This document shows positions 8,877 to 18,902 of a stretch of 64,000 bases of DNA, piece after piece. How positions within the stretch are numbered: position 1 is the stretch's first letter; each line of letters begins with the position of its first letter. The position numbers and the translations under genes were made by a program. The notes under the pieces are model-generated. The model made no database searches, had not been told where the DNA came from, and was given only the letters and a program-made list of their open reading frames with translations. Where the stretch lies: contig NZ_CP072867.1 of assembly GCF_017948245.1 (NCBI RefSeq), positions 455,705 through 519,704 on the forward strand, given 5' to 3'. The stretch comes from Rhizobium sp. NLR16a. Its GTDB lineage: Bacteria > Pseudomonadota > Alphaproteobacteria > Rhizobiales > Rhizobiaceae.

Positions 8877-9764
8877 TCAAGCGAGGTATTTGGTAAACCA
8901 GTCGACCGTCCGCTGCCAGGCCAGCTTGGCCGCCGCCTCGTCGTAGCGCGGCGTGGTATCATTGTGGAAGCCGTGATTGACGTCGGGGTAGATATAGGCC
9001 TCATAGGTTTTTCCCGCGGCTTTCAGCGCCGCTTCATAGGCCGGCCAGCCTTCGTTGACGCCCGTGTCCAGCCCGGCATAGTGGAGCAGCAGCGGCGCCT
9101 TGATCTTCGGCACGTCTTCGGCGCGCGGCTGCCGGCCGTAGAACGGCACGGCTGCGGCCAGTTCGGGATAGGCGACCGCCGCGGCATTGGCCACGCCGCC
9201 GCCGTAGCAGAAGCCTGTTATGCCGACCTTGCCGGTGGTGAGGTCACCCTTCATCAGGAACTCGACCGCCGCGAAGAAGTCGTTCATCAGCTTTTCCGGA
9301 TCGACTTTCTGCTGGAGCTCCCGCCCCTTTTCGTCATTGCCGGGATAACCGCCGACCGAAGTGAGGCCGTCGGGCGCCAGCGCGATGAAGCCGGCCTTCG
9401 CCACGCGCCGCGCCACATCCTCGATATAGGGGTTGAGGCCCCGGTTCTCGTGCACGACCACGACGGCGGCGACCTTGCCGGTGGCGTTTTTGGGGCGGAC
9501 GAGATAGCCGCGCACATCGCCATTTCCTTTCGGCGAGGGGTAGGTGATGTATTCGGCGGCGATATCCGGATCGGTGGCCTCGACCTGGGTCGCCAACGCA
9601 TAATTCGGGCTCAGCGACGCCAGGATGGCGGCCGCGGTCACGCCGCCGACGGCGAATTTGCCGGCGCGGTCGAGAAACTCGCGCTTGGTGATCCTCCCAT
9701 GCGCGTAGTAATCATAGAGTTCGAGCAGTTCCTGTGGGAAATCCTTGGCTGTCATGCGGGTCAT
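8877..9764 (-). CDS. Dienelactone hydrolase family protein, probably exported
   Basis: A 295-residue alpha/beta hydrolase. The nucleophile is the Cys in [10 protein letters not shown], with Asp in [12 protein letters not shown] and His in [10 protein letters not shown] completing the Cys-Asp-His triad of dienelactone hydrolases. [16 protein letters not shown] holds the usual Glu. An N-terminal segment ([28 protein letters not shown]) resembles a Tat/Sec signal but has Lys-Arg rather than Arg-Arg, as in a known subgroup of this family. The ATG at 9764 follows AGGAGGAGCC. The true substrate is unknown; many members are not chlorocatechol enzymes. Confidence 0.8.
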   Translation of the reverse strand: MTRMTAKDFPQELLELYDYYAHGRITKREFLDRAGKFAVGGVTAAAILASLSPNYALATQVEATDPDIAAEYITYPSPKGNGDVRGYLVRPKNATGKVAAVVVVHENRGLNPYIEDVARRVAKAGFIALAPDGLTSVGGYPGNDEKGRELQQKVDPEKLMNDFFAAVEFLMKGDLTTGKVGITGFCYGGGVANAAAVAYPELAAAVPFYGRQPRAEDVPKIKAPLLLHYAGLDTGVNEGWPAYEAALKAAGKTYEAYIYPDVNHGFHNDTTPRYDEAAAKLAWQRTVDWFTKYLA

Positions 9765-9941
9765 GATGGCTCCTCCTGGCCTCCGGTTCCCATCCATCCT
9801 ACACAGGCCAGCGTGCTCGACTTTTCAACATTTCGCGAGTTCTGCGTGAGCTTGCCGGCGAAATTGGCGTCAGTTGCAACCATTCGGCGCTTCCGCATCC
9901 GGTCGTCGACCGCATGAAAATCGAAAGCCGCCTGCCGGTTT

Positions 9942-9958
9942 ATGAAAATTAATTTCAT
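9942..9958. promoter_or_regulatory. Palindrome upstream of the sugar ABC operon, candidate RpiR-type operator
   Basis: ATGAAAATTAATTTCAT is nearly symmetrical (TGAAA-N5-TTTCA), 93 bases before the Gfo/Idh start. A related TGAAA-N4-TTTCA palindrome lies at 22006-22019, in front of the ridA-rpiR genes. The assignment to an RpiR regulator is inference from this sharing. Confidence 0.4.
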
Positions 9959-10050
9959 GGCCGTGGCGTGAGGCCCGTTTTCTATTGACGCCCTCCAATT
10001 TTTGTCTCAACTTAAAGAAAATAAATTACTTAGTTGGGAACTTGATCGGC

Positions 10051-11208
10051 ATGAAAGTGGGCATCATCGGGCTCGGATTCCGGCTCGGCTACCTCGGCTA
10101 CGTCTTCAAGGCGATCGATAGCAGCTTCGACATCGTCGGCTACGTGGATCCGGATCCCGCCGGCCTTCCCGGCTTGACGGAAAAGGGTATTTCCGCCGGC
10201 AAGGCCTATGGTACGCCGGAAGAGCTGCTCGCCTCGGAAAAGCTCGATCTGCTGATGATCGGTTCCCCCAATCACCTGCATCTCGACCACATCCGGCTCG
10301 GGCTCCAGTCCGGCCTCAAGGTGTTCTGCGAAAAGCCGATCGTCACGACCATCGCCGAGAGCATCGAGCTTGCCCATCTCCTGGCGAAGTTCGGCCACGA
10401 GCGGCTGATGGTCGGTCTCGTGCTGCGTTATTCGCCTCTTTATAAGGATCTGCGCGCCATCCAGGCCGAGGGCAAGCTCGGCCAGATCGTGTCGATCGAG
10501 GCTTCCGAACATATCGAGCCCTATCACGGCGCCTTCTTCATGCGCGACTGGCGCCGCTATGAGCGCTATTCCGGCAGCTTCATGCTGGAGAAATGCTGCC
10601 ACGACCTCGACCTTTACAATGGTGTCGTCGGTGCGCGGCCGGAGCGCGTCGCCAGTTTCGGCGGCCGCAAGAGCTTCATTCCGGCCAACGATCCGACGCG
10701 CGAGGGCATCAACGACCTCGAGCTTTTCCATCGCAAGCCGAGTGGCTGGATGGGGTCGGACAAGGTGTTCGACAGCGATGCCGATATCATCGACTATCAG
10801 GTGGCGATCGTCGAATATGCCAATGGCGTCGGCATGAACTTCCATACCAATCTGAACGTACCCGACCAGTTCCGCCGCTTCGCCATCATGGGCTCGCGCG
10901 GCATGGCCGAAGGCGATTTCGTTCGCGGCTATCTCAACGTGCACGAACAGCTGACCGGCAACAAGGTGGTCGCAAACACTTATGCTGCAACCGAACTGTC
11001 CCAGCATTACGGCGCCGACGAACAGATGGCGAGCGACCTCCTGGAAAGCGTGCGCACCGGCCTCGAGCTTCCGGTTTCGACGCTGAATGCGCTCGAGGCC
11101 GGCATCCTGGCCCTTGCCATGGACGAAGCGAGGATGAAGAAATCGGTCGTCGACCTGCGTCCCGTGTGGGACCGCTTCGACGAGGCCCTTCACGCCAGAG
11201 CGGCTTGA
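10051..11208 (+). CDS. Gfo/Idh/MocA family NAD(P)-dependent oxidoreductase
   Basis: A 385-residue enzyme. The N-terminal Rossmann fold opens with VGIIGLGFRLGYLG, then has FCEKPIVTT (the EKP signature with catalytic Lys). The C-terminal GFO/IDH domain carries EKCCHDLDLYNGVVGARP, where the His-x-x-Asp motif is typical of sugar or inositol dehydrogenases. The start at ATG 10051 fits directly before the Rossmann strand; the frame is open to 9985. It is the first gene of the operon with the CUT1 ABC transporter 13 bases downstream. It probably oxidises the imported sugar, a glycoside or an inositol-like compound. The exact substrate is unknown. Confidence 0.85.
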   Translation: MKVGIIGLGFRLGYLGYVFKAIDSSFDIVGYVDPDPAGLPGLTEKGISAGKAYGTPEELLASEKLDLLMIGSPNHLHLDHIRLGLQSGLKVFCEKPIVTTIAESIELAHLLAKFGHERLMVGLVLRYSPLYKDLRAIQAEGKLGQIVSIEASEHIEPYHGAFFMRDWRRYERYSGSFMLEKCCHDLDLYNGVVGARPERVASFGGRKSFIPANDPTREGINDLELFHRKPSGWMGSDKVFDSDADIIDYQVAIVEYANGVGMNFHTNLNVPDQFRRFAIMGSRGMAEGDFVRGYLNVHEQLTGNKVVANTYAATELSQHYGADEQMASDLLESVRTGLELPVSTLNALEAGILALAMDEARMKKSVVDLRPVWDRFDEALHARAA

Positions 11209-11221
11209 GGAAGGCGGCAAG

Positions 11222-12106
11222 ATGAGTGTTCAAAGAAGCGCCTTCATCTTCGCCTGGATCCTTCTTCTTCCGGCCGTTCTTTATGTCCTCGCCATCGTCG
11301 CCTATCCCCTCGTCGATACCTTCATTCTCTCCTTCACCGATGCGTCGCTGAAGAAGACCACCAATTGGGTCGGCTGGGTCAACTATGAGAAGATCTTCAA
11401 CGCCACATTTGCGGAGGTCATTCTCCGAACCTTCGTCTGGACCTTCTTCTCCGTCGCGCTGAAAATGGTGATTGGCACATTCGGCGCCTGCATGCTGAAT
11501 GCCGCCGTGCCGGGCCGCTCGCTGTTCCGGCTTTTGACCATGCCGCCATGGATCGTGCCGATGGCGATCGGCATCTTCATGTGGGGCTGGATGTATAATG
11601 GCCAGTTCGGGATGATCTCGGGCCTGTTGCAGCGCTTCGGCCTCGTCGACGGCCCGGTCGCCTTCCTCGCCTATGGCAGCACCGCCTTCTGGGCGACGAT
11701 CGTTACCGACGTGTGGATCGGCGTGCCGCTGGTGACGATCTATTTCCTGGCGGCGATCCAGTCCATTCCGAAGGATCTCTATGAAGCCGCCTGGACCGAT
11801 GGCGCCGGCCGCTGGTACCGCTTTCGCCGCATTACCCTGCCGCTGATGGTGCCTGCCATCATCACCATGTCGATGCTGTCGCTGATCGCCACCTTCAACT
11901 CGTTCGACATCATCTGGATCCTGACGCAGGGCGGTCCGAGCGGCGAGACGACGACGATGATCATCGACACCTATCAGACCGCGATCGGCTCGAAGAAATA
12001 CGGCGAAGGGGCGGCGCGCGCCGTCCTGATCTGCATCTTCCTGTCGCTCTTCTGCTTTGCCTATTTCCGTGTCACCCGCCGCCTCAACCCGGAGAAGCGC
12101 GCATGA
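11222..12106 (+). CDS. Sugar ABC transporter permease (MalF/UgpA type)
   Basis: A 294-residue inner-membrane permease with six predicted helices. It carries the EAA loop for ATPase contact (LYEAAWTDGAGRWYRFRRITLPLM). It is the first permease of a CUT1 importer, starting 13 bases after the dehydrogenase and overlapping the next permease by four bases. The substrate is inferred only as a sugar or sugar derivative. Confidence 0.88.
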   Translation: MSVQRSAFIFAWILLLPAVLYVLAIVAYPLVDTFILSFTDASLKKTTNWVGWVNYEKIFNATFAEVILRTFVWTFFSVALKMVIGTFGACMLNAAVPGRSLFRLLTMPPWIVPMAIGIFMWGWMYNGQFGMISGLLQRFGLVDGPVAFLAYGSTAFWATIVTDVWIGVPLVTIYFLAAIQSIPKDLYEAAWTDGAGRWYRFRRITLPLMVPAIITMSMLSLIATFNSFDIIWILTQGGPSGETTTMIIDTYQTAIGSKKYGEGAARAVLICIFLSLFCFAYFRVTRRLNPEKRA

Positions 12107-12960
12107 GCAGTGCCGCCATGATCGACCGTTACCGCTGGTGGGAAATCATCCTGATCTATTGCGGCATCGCGGTGTTCCTGTTCTTCGTGCTGGCGCCCTT
12201 CGTCGAGGGTTTTCTCGTATCGCTGAAGCCGCTTGCCCAGCTTTTCTCTTCGCCCTATCGCTTCTGGCCGGAGAACGGCTCGTTCGAAGCCTACCGGACG
12301 ATGTGGATCAGCGTGCCGGGTTTCGGGCGCTATATCTTCAACTCCTTCTTCATTTCGATCATCGTCACGCTGATCGTGCTCTGCCTCGTCATTCCGGCGG
12401 CCTATGCCTTCGCCAAGTTCGAATTCAAGGGCATGGGCATCCTGCTCGGCGCCTTCCTGACGGTGAACATGTTCTCCGGCGCCGTGCTGCTCATCCCACT
12501 CTTCCGGCTGATGCGCAGCATGGGCGTGCTCAACACCTATCTCGCCATGATCGTGCCTGGCGTCGCCTTCCTGATCCCCTCGGCGATCTGGCTGCTACGC
12601 ACCTATATGATCCGCATTCCCCAGGAGCTCAACGAAGCTGCCTTCATGGATGGCGCCAGCCACTTCTACACGCTGCGCCGCGTCATCCTGCCCATCGCGA
12701 TGCCGGGGATCATCGTCGTCGCCATCACCACCTTCATCGGCGCCTACGCCCAGCAATTCATCTTCGCGCTGACGTTCAACTCGAAGAGCGAATACATGCC
12801 CTTGCCGGTGGGGCTCTTTGCTTACTTCGGCAAGCAGGAGGTCATCTGGAACGAACTGATGGCGGCTTCTTTCGTCGGCATCGCGCCGGCGATGGTCGTC
12901 ATCTTCTTCCTTCAGCGTTACCTCGTCGGCGGTCTGACCGCCGGTGCGGTGAAACAATAA
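12103..12960 (+). CDS. Sugar ABC transporter permease (MalG/UgpE type)
   Basis: A 285-residue permease with six helices and an EAA loop (LNEAAFMDGASHFYTLRRVILP). It overlaps the preceding permease (ATGA at 12103-12106), indicating translational coupling. It pairs with that protein to form the membrane channel of the CUT1 importer. Confidence 0.88.
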   Translation: MSSAAMIDRYRWWEIILIYCGIAVFLFFVLAPFVEGFLVSLKPLAQLFSSPYRFWPENGSFEAYRTMWISVPGFGRYIFNSFFISIIVTLIVLCLVIPAAYAFAKFEFKGMGILLGAFLTVNMFSGAVLLIPLFRLMRSMGVLNTYLAMIVPGVAFLIPSAIWLLRTYMIRIPQELNEAAFMDGASHFYTLRRVILPIAMPGIIVVAITTFIGAYAQQFIFALTFNSKSEYMPLPVGLFAYFGKQEVIWNELMAASFVGIAPAMVVIFFLQRYLVGGLTAGAVKQ

Positions 12961-13006
12961 GAGCAATAATCAGTGAACAGCTAACAACCACATTGGGAGT
13001 CACAAC

Positions 13007-14239
13007 GTGAGCATAGCAATCAAGACAGGCCTTATGGCGCTCGCCCTGCTCGGTTCGACGGCATTGACCGCGGTCACTGCCCATGCGGCCGACAAGGAAA
13101 TCAGCTGGATCTATTGCGGCGACACGATCGATCCGGTCCACACCAAATACATCAAGCAGTGGGAAGAAAAGAACGCGGGCTGGAAGGTCACGCCTGAAGT
13201 CGTCGGCTGGGCGCAGTGCCAGGACAAGGCAACGACGCTCGCCGCCGCCGGCACGCCTGTTGCCATGGCCTATGTCGGCTCGCGTACGCTGAAGGAATTC
13301 GCCCAGAACGACCTCATCGTTCCGGTGCCGATGACCGACGACGAAAAGAAGGCTTATTATCCGCACATCGTCGACACGGTGACCTTCGAAGGCAACCAGT
13401 GGGGCGTTCCGATCGCCTTCTCCACCAAGGCGCTCTACTGGAACAAGGATCTCTTCAAGCAGGCCGGCCTCGATCCCGAGAAGCCGCCGAAGACTTGGGC
13501 CGAAGAAATCGAGATGGCCAAGACCATCAAGGAAAAGACCGGCATTCCGGGCTTCGGTCTCTCCGCCAAGACCTTCGACAACACCATGCACCAGTTCATG
13601 CATTGGGTTTACACCAACAACGGCACGGTGACGGATGCCGAAGGCAAGATCACGCTCGACAGCCCGCAGATTCTCGCCGCGCTGAAGGCCTACAAGGATA
13701 TCGTCCCCTACTCCGAGGAAGGCCCGACGGCCTATGAGCAGAACGAAGTCCGCGCCATCTTCCTCGACGGCAAGGTTGCGATGATCCAGGCAGGATCCGG
13801 CGCTGCCTCCCGCCTGAAGGAAACCAAGATCAACTGGGGCATCACGACGCTGCCGCTCGGTCCCGACGCCAAGGGCCCCGGGACGCTGCTGATCACCGAC
13901 AGCCTGGCGATCTTCAAGGGCTCCGGCGTCGAAGACAAGGCGACGGAATTCGCCAAGTTCATCACCTCGCCGGATGTGCAATCGGAGTACGAGCTGCAGG
14001 GCGGCGCCGGCCTCACCCCGCTGCGGCCCTCGAAGAAGGTTGACGAGTTCGTCGCCAAGGATCCCTATTGGAAGCCCTTGATCGAAGGCATCGACTATGG
14101 TGGTCCGGAACCGCTCTTCACCGACTACAAGGGCTTCCAGAACTCGATGATCGAGATGATCCAGTCGGTCGTCACAGGCAAGGCCGAACCGGAGGCCGCG
14201 CTGAAGAAGGCGGCTGGCGAAATCGAAGCCTTCAAGTAA
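13007..14239 (+). CDS. Extracellular sugar-binding protein of the CUT1 ABC transporter
   Basis: A 410-residue periplasmic solute-binding protein. It starts at GTG 13007 with TTGGGAGTCACAAC upstream. A Sec signal peptide (LMALALLGSTALTAVTAHAA, cleavage about residue 26) precedes the mature start ADKEISWIY. Family-1 features include the segment WGVPIAFSTKALYWNKDLFK and the aromatic-rich binding cleft. It is followed by two hairpins before the ATPase gene, a usual device for making the binding protein in excess. Ligand unknown. Confidence 0.9.
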   Translation: MSIAIKTGLMALALLGSTALTAVTAHAADKEISWIYCGDTIDPVHTKYIKQWEEKNAGWKVTPEVVGWAQCQDKATTLAAAGTPVAMAYVGSRTLKEFAQNDLIVPVPMTDDEKKAYYPHIVDTVTFEGNQWGVPIAFSTKALYWNKDLFKQAGLDPEKPPKTWAEEIEMAKTIKEKTGIPGFGLSAKTFDNTMHQFMHWVYTNNGTVTDAEGKITLDSPQILAALKAYKDIVPYSEEGPTAYEQNEVRAIFLDGKVAMIQAGSGAASRLKETKINWGITTLPLGPDAKGPGTLLITDSLAIFKGSGVEDKATEFAKFITSPDVQSEYELQGGAGLTPLRPSKKVDEFVAKDPYWKPLIEGIDYGGPEPLFTDYKGFQNSMIEMIQSVVTGKAEPEAALKKAAGEIEAFK

Positions 14240-14255
14240 GCTTGCTTCGCGCCTT

Positions 14256-14329
14256 GGGATCGTGGAGGCAACAATCCGCGATCCCTCCCCTGCAGCGTCA
14301 CGCGTCTTATCGGATGCGTAACGCTGCAG
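14256..14329 (+). promoter_or_regulatory. Two hairpins between the binding-protein and ATPase genes
   Basis: Stem 1 pairs GGGATCG (14256-14262) with CGATCCC (14279-14285). Stem 2 pairs CTGCAGCGT (14290-14298) with ACGCTGCAG (14321-14329). Neither has a strong T tract. They probably stabilise the 3' end of the binding-protein message or attenuate transcription into the ATPase gene. Confidence 0.5.
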
Positions 14330-14392
14330 CACCTTGCCTGTGCAGTAATGATGATCGAACGTGCGACAAAGACCGCCGGCGGAGACAGATTT

Positions 14393-15526
<1,134 letters not shown>

Positions 15527-15717
15527 GCTGATCCAATACCTCGACAGTGAAGCATGCACGTTCCAGCGCCAATCCCGACGACCGACGGCCAGCTGTTCGC
15601 GAGCGGTCTGGGGTGATGAAATACATGGAGGGCGGACCGCCCGAGACAGGGTCCGACTGGCGTCGCATGGCCTACACGCTCCGCGAGCTGCATCGGTTGA
15701 CACAGGGCAGCGGCCGC

Positions 15718-16302
15718 CTAGGGAGAAATCACAACAAGAGCCGTCGAGATTACCTCGCCTTCCCGGCGGTAACTGTGCGGAACGCTTGAGTCAAAATACA
15801 TAGCGTCGCCCGCATCCAGCGCTGTCTCCTTGCCGTCCACAATGATGACAAGCCGACCGCTGAGCACGTAAATGAACTCGGCGCTGCCATGTTGATGCGG
15901 CTCCGAGGGCGGCGAATCGAGTGGGAACTCGGCGTAATACGCCTCCATGCGGCGGTCGGAAGCGGGATAATCGAGGCTTTCGAAGAGGAAGGCTGGGTTC
16001 TTTTCGCCCGGCGGGCTTGGAAGTTTGAGACGCTCGTGCTTTCGGACGACCGCGATGAGCGGCTCCTCCTTGTCGGATTTGAAAAAGTGATCGAGGCCGA
16101 CCCCGAAAACCATCGCGATCCGAAGCAGCGTGGGCAGCGTCGGAAACATCTGCCCGCGCTCGATCTTCGAAAGCATCGCAGGCGAGAGCCCTGTATGCCC
16201 CGCCAGCTGCACCAGCCCCAGCTTCTTTCTCAGTCGCAGTGTCTTGATACGCGGGCCGATCGCGTAGCGCTGAAGCTCATTGGACAGCGTGTCGGAGAGC
16301 AC
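15718..16302 (-). CDS. XRE-family regulator with C-terminal cupin sensor
   Basis: A 194-residue protein. The N-terminal helix-turn-helix (~16-70) has IKTLRLRKKLGLVQLAGHTG followed by LSPAMLSKIERGQMFPTL. A linker leads to a cupin_2 domain (~120-190) with EPHQHGSAEFIYVLSGRL and the late His in DSSVPHSYRRE. Proteins of this build usually sense a small metabolite and often act beside amine or amino-acid catabolism. It is transcribed away from the fasciclin gene, sharing a 160-base intergenic region with a TATC-N5-GATA palindrome just ahead of its own start, so autoregulation is plausible. Confidence 0.85.
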   Translation of the reverse strand: MLSDTLSNELQRYAIGPRIKTLRLRKKLGLVQLAGHTGLSPAMLSKIERGQMFPTLPTLLRIAMVFGVGLDHFFKSDKEEPLIAVVRKHERLKLPSPPGEKNPAFLFESLDYPASDRRMEAYYAEFPLDSPPSEPHQHGSAEFIYVLSGRLVIIVDGKETALDAGDAMYFDSSVPHSYRREGEVISTALVVISP

Positions 16303-16330
16303 TCGTAAACTCCTTTTCGTTACGGGAAAC

Positions 16331-16343
16331 TATCATAACGATA
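16331..16343. promoter_or_regulatory. Palindrome TATC-N5-GATA, candidate operator of the XRE-cupin regulator
   Basis: TATCATAACGATA lies 29 bases upstream of the XRE-cupin start, in an AT-rich region shared with the rightward fasciclin gene. It was found by eye. Binding by the adjacent regulator is inference. Confidence 0.35.
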
Positions 16344-16462
16344 ATTTTCATTACAATATAATTCTGTTTCCGCTCACGAAATTTTGAGTGGCAATAAAAT
16401 CTGCGTTCTCCAAATGAAAGATGCGCGGTGCAACGCGCACCTGTCATCGAGAGGAGAATGAC

Positions 16463-16948
16463 ATGAAGTTGAGAAGCCTTTTAGTCGCTGCAGCAATCAC
16501 GCTCGGCAGCAGTTTCAGCGGGGTCGCCGCGGAGAAGGATGTCGTCGAAACTGCCGCGGAGGCGGGTAAATTCAAGACGCTGGCGACCGCGCTCGAAGCG
16601 GCAGGCCTGGTCGCCACTCTCAAGGGAACGGGTCCGTTCACGGTCTTTGCTCCGACCGATGAAGCCTTCGCCAAGTTGCCGGCCGGTACCGTCGAAAACC
16701 TTCTGAAGCCAGAAAACAAGCAAAAGCTCACCGCGATCCTCACCTACCATGTGGTCGCGGGCAAGATGATGGCTAAGGACGTGGCGGGTATCGATGAGGC
16801 GAAGTCGGTCAATGGCAAAATGATCGACGTCAACGTCGAGGGCTCCACCGTCAAGGTCAACGACGCCGCCGTCACCGCCGCCGACATTGCTGCCTCCAAT
16901 GGTGTCATCCATGTCATCGACAAGGTGATCGTGCCGCCGGAAGGCTGA
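16463..16948 (+). CDS. Secreted fasciclin (FAS1) domain protein
   Basis: A 161-residue exported protein. A signal peptide ([22 protein letters not shown]) is followed by one FAS1 domain with the H1 motif [17 protein letters not shown], the YH motif ([10 protein letters not shown]) and H2-like [18 protein letters not shown] 16463 follows GAGAGGAGAATGAC. Single-FAS1 proteins act in adhesion or stress; rhizobial Nex18/fasciclin members are linked to symbiosis and surface interactions. The specific role is not known here. It begins a rightward group with DUF378, TspO and an unknown protein. Confidence 0.88.
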   Translation: MKLRSLLVAAAITLGSSFSGVAAEKDVVETAAEAGKFKTLATALEAAGLVATLKGTGPFTVFAPTDEAFAKLPAGTVENLLKPENKQKLTAILTYHVVAGKMMAKDVAGIDEAKSVNGKMIDVNVEGSTVKVNDAAVTAADIAASNGVIHVIDKVIVPPEG

Positions 16949-16976
16949 CCCTCGTCCCCTCAACTGGAGAAGAACC

Positions 16977-17201
16977 ATGAAGTTCATCAACATACTAACG
17001 CTCATCCTCGTCATCGTAGGCGGCCTGAACTGGGGGCTGGTCGGGCTATTCGGCTTTGACCTCGTGGCCGCCATTTTCGGGGCCGGCTCGGTTATCGCCC
17101 GGATCGTTTACGTCCTGGTGGGGCTGTCAGCCGCCTGGCAGGTCATCCCGCTGTTTTCAGCAATGGGTTCCGGCGAGTTCGCTGCTCGCCAAAACCAATA
17201 G
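16977..17201 (+). CDS. DUF378 family small membrane protein
   Basis: A 74-residue protein with two membrane helices and the DUF378 signature GGLNWGLVGLFGFDLVAAIFG, followed by IVYVLVGLSAAW. AACTGGAGAAGAACC precedes the ATG. It follows the fasciclin gene by 28 bases, so both are probably in one transcript. The function of the family is unknown. Confidence 0.85.
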   Translation: MKFINILTLILVIVGGLNWGLVGLFGFDLVAAIFGAGSVIARIVYVLVGLSAAWQVIPLFSAMGSGEFAARQNQ

Positions 17202-17255
17202 GGCCTTTGGAGGGACCCGCTTGCCGCGTCGGCGGCTCCCTCCACCTTTTGTCGG

Positions 17256-17750
17256 ATGGACATGCATTCCCTTCTTGTGATGGTCGCCTTTCAGGCCGTG
17301 AGCTTTGCTGCGGCGGCCACCGGCGTGATTTTTCGGCCAGGCGACTGGTACAAGCAGCTCGACAAGCCAGGATGGCGCCCGCCCGATTGGCTGTTCGCCC
17401 CGGTCTGGACGGTACTCTATGCCTCGATCGGACTGTCGGGCTGGCTCCTGTGGCTGGAGGCAGGCATTGCCGGTGCAGCATTCCCGCTCAGTGTCTATGC
17501 AGTCCAGCTTCTGCTCAATGCTGCGTGGTCGCCGATCTTTTTTGCCCTTCACCGACCCGGGCTGGCCGCGGTGGAGATCATGCTCCTTTGGAATGCGATC
17601 CTGGCGACGATCATCCTGTTCTATCCCGCGAATTCGGCTGCTGCCCTGCTCCTTGTTCCTTACCTCACGTGGGTGAGTTTCGCGGCGGCACTCAACGTGT
17701 CCATCTGGCGGCGTAACCGCCCGAAACCGCTGTCGGAGGGCGCCCGATGA
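17256..17750 (+). CDS. tspO: TspO/MBR family tryptophan-rich sensory protein
   Basis: A 164-residue membrane protein with five helices. Hallmarks are WYKQLDKPGWRPPDWLFAPVW in the first loop and helix 2, NAAWSPIFF in the middle and a C-terminal W-R-rich end (NVSIWRRNRP). TspO proteins bind porphyrins and cholesterol-like ligands and influence tetrapyrrole and oxygen-dependent regulation; in S. meliloti TspO affects nutrient-stress expression. Its stop overlaps the next ATG (ATGA 17747-17750), so the partner is translationally coupled. Confidence 0.9.
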   Translation: MDMHSLLVMVAFQAVSFAAAATGVIFRPGDWYKQLDKPGWRPPDWLFAPVWTVLYASIGLSGWLLWLEAGIAGAAFPLSVYAVQLLLNAAWSPIFFALHRPGLAAVEIMLLWNAILATIILFYPANSAAALLLVPYLTWVSFAAALNVSIWRRNRPKPLSEGAR

Positions 17751-18256
17751 AACCCCAGTGGATCGTCGTGAATGATGGGATGCAGCAAGGCTACCGATAC
17801 GCTCTCGCTGCACCAAGTGGCCGCAACTTTCATCCCGACTTCCGGCCAGAGCTGACCCCCGCCGAGATGCTTGCGCTCGGCGTGTTCGGCGGCAAATACA
17901 TGACCGATTGTCGTAACGAATTCCCGGCAAGCTGGTTTGCAGAGGCCCGTCTATCGCCGCTGCGAAAGGATCCGTCACTGAATTGCTTCGGTGTCGACGC
18001 CAGCCAACCCCTTAGCGTCTGGCGAGCCAAGGGATGGATATATCCCGACGATCCGCGTGGCTGGTTCCAGTGGTACTGCCGCTATTATCAAGGTCGCCGC
18101 ATGCCCGGCGAGGACGAGCGACAGATCGCCCGCTGGAAAGCCATTCGCCGCCATGTCGCTCAGCTTCGCCGAGCCTGCGAGCCTGGAGATTGTTGGTGCC
18201 GGCCGCGCCAGCGCCAGGCTCTGCTGCATTGGGCATATGACAGCCGCTCGATCTAA
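17747..18256 (+). CDS. Conserved hypothetical protein coupled to TspO
   Basis: A 169-residue soluble protein with no recognised domain. It is rich in Trp, Tyr, Arg and Cys in the second half ([37 protein letters not shown]). The first half contains [24 protein letters not shown], which reads like a conserved block. It overlaps tspO by four bases. Its last codons abut the decayed ABC-ATPase copy at 18262, so the final ~10 residues may not be native. Confidence 0.65.
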   Translation: MKPQWIVVNDGMQQGYRYALAAPSGRNFHPDFRPELTPAEMLALGVFGGKYMTDCRNEFPASWFAEARLSPLRKDPSLNCFGVDASQPLSVWRAKGWIYPDDPRGWFQWYCRYYQGRRMPGEDERQIARWKAIRRHVAQLRRACEPGDCWCRPRQRQALLHWAYDSRSI

Positions 18257-18261
18257 CGGCC

Positions 18262-18847
18262 GCTGCTGCGCCGATGTGCGCATCGAGCTTGCCAAGCTGC
18301 ACAGGGCTTTGAAGGTGATGATGATCTACCTGACGCACGACCAGGTCGAAGCTATGACAATGGCTGACCGCATCGTCGTGCTGGACGCCGGCAATATCTC
18401 GCAGACCGGCGCGCCGCTCGAGCTCTATCACAAGCCGGCGAACCAGTTCCTCGCCGGCTTCATCGGCAACCCGAAGATGAATTTCCTCCCCGCGACCTGC
18501 ATGGCGTCAGCGCCGCCGGCGTCGAAGTGGATTACAAGGGGCAGACGGCCGTTCTGCCGGTGACGCTGCGCGACGGCATGGCCGGCAAGACCCTGACGCT
18601 CAGCATCCGCCCGGAGCATATCCAGCTCAACGGCGGCGATATCGTGTTCACCGTGACCCCGAGGGTCATCGAGCGCCTTGGCGCCAATAGGGTCGCTTAC
18701 GCCTCGCTCAATGGCGAGGGAGAGAATTTCTGCGCCATGCTGCCTGGCAGCGTCGGCATCCGCCCCGACGCACCTGTTTCGACCGGCATCAATGCCGCTG
18801 ATTGCCATCTTTCGACGAGGCCGGCATCGCCTTCGAGCGGCGTGTAA
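18262..18847 (+). pseudogene. Decayed partial duplicate of the CUT1 ABC ATPase C-terminus
   Basis: This stretch matches 14899-15475, the C-terminal half of the intact ATPase. The first 72 residues match at 67 positions by eye. It lacks Walker A, the signature and Walker B. Two one-base deletions, near 18503 (TGCATGGCGTC against TGCAAGGGTGTC) and near 18811 (CATCTTTCG against CATCTCTTCG), break the frame. It cannot encode a working ATPase. With the intact gene it forms a direct repeat of about 580 bases flanking the XRE-to-TspO cassette. Confidence 0.88.
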
Positions 18848-18902
18848 CCGCAGGAATTTTTCGTCATGGCCTTCCTCAATTCGCCCTCAACCGGAAACGC
18901 CC

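Noticed and set aside
15547..15789. 80-codon plus-strand frame between the ABC ATPase and the XRE-cupin gene
   Set aside because: It overlaps the XRE gene end and has no start signal or domain.
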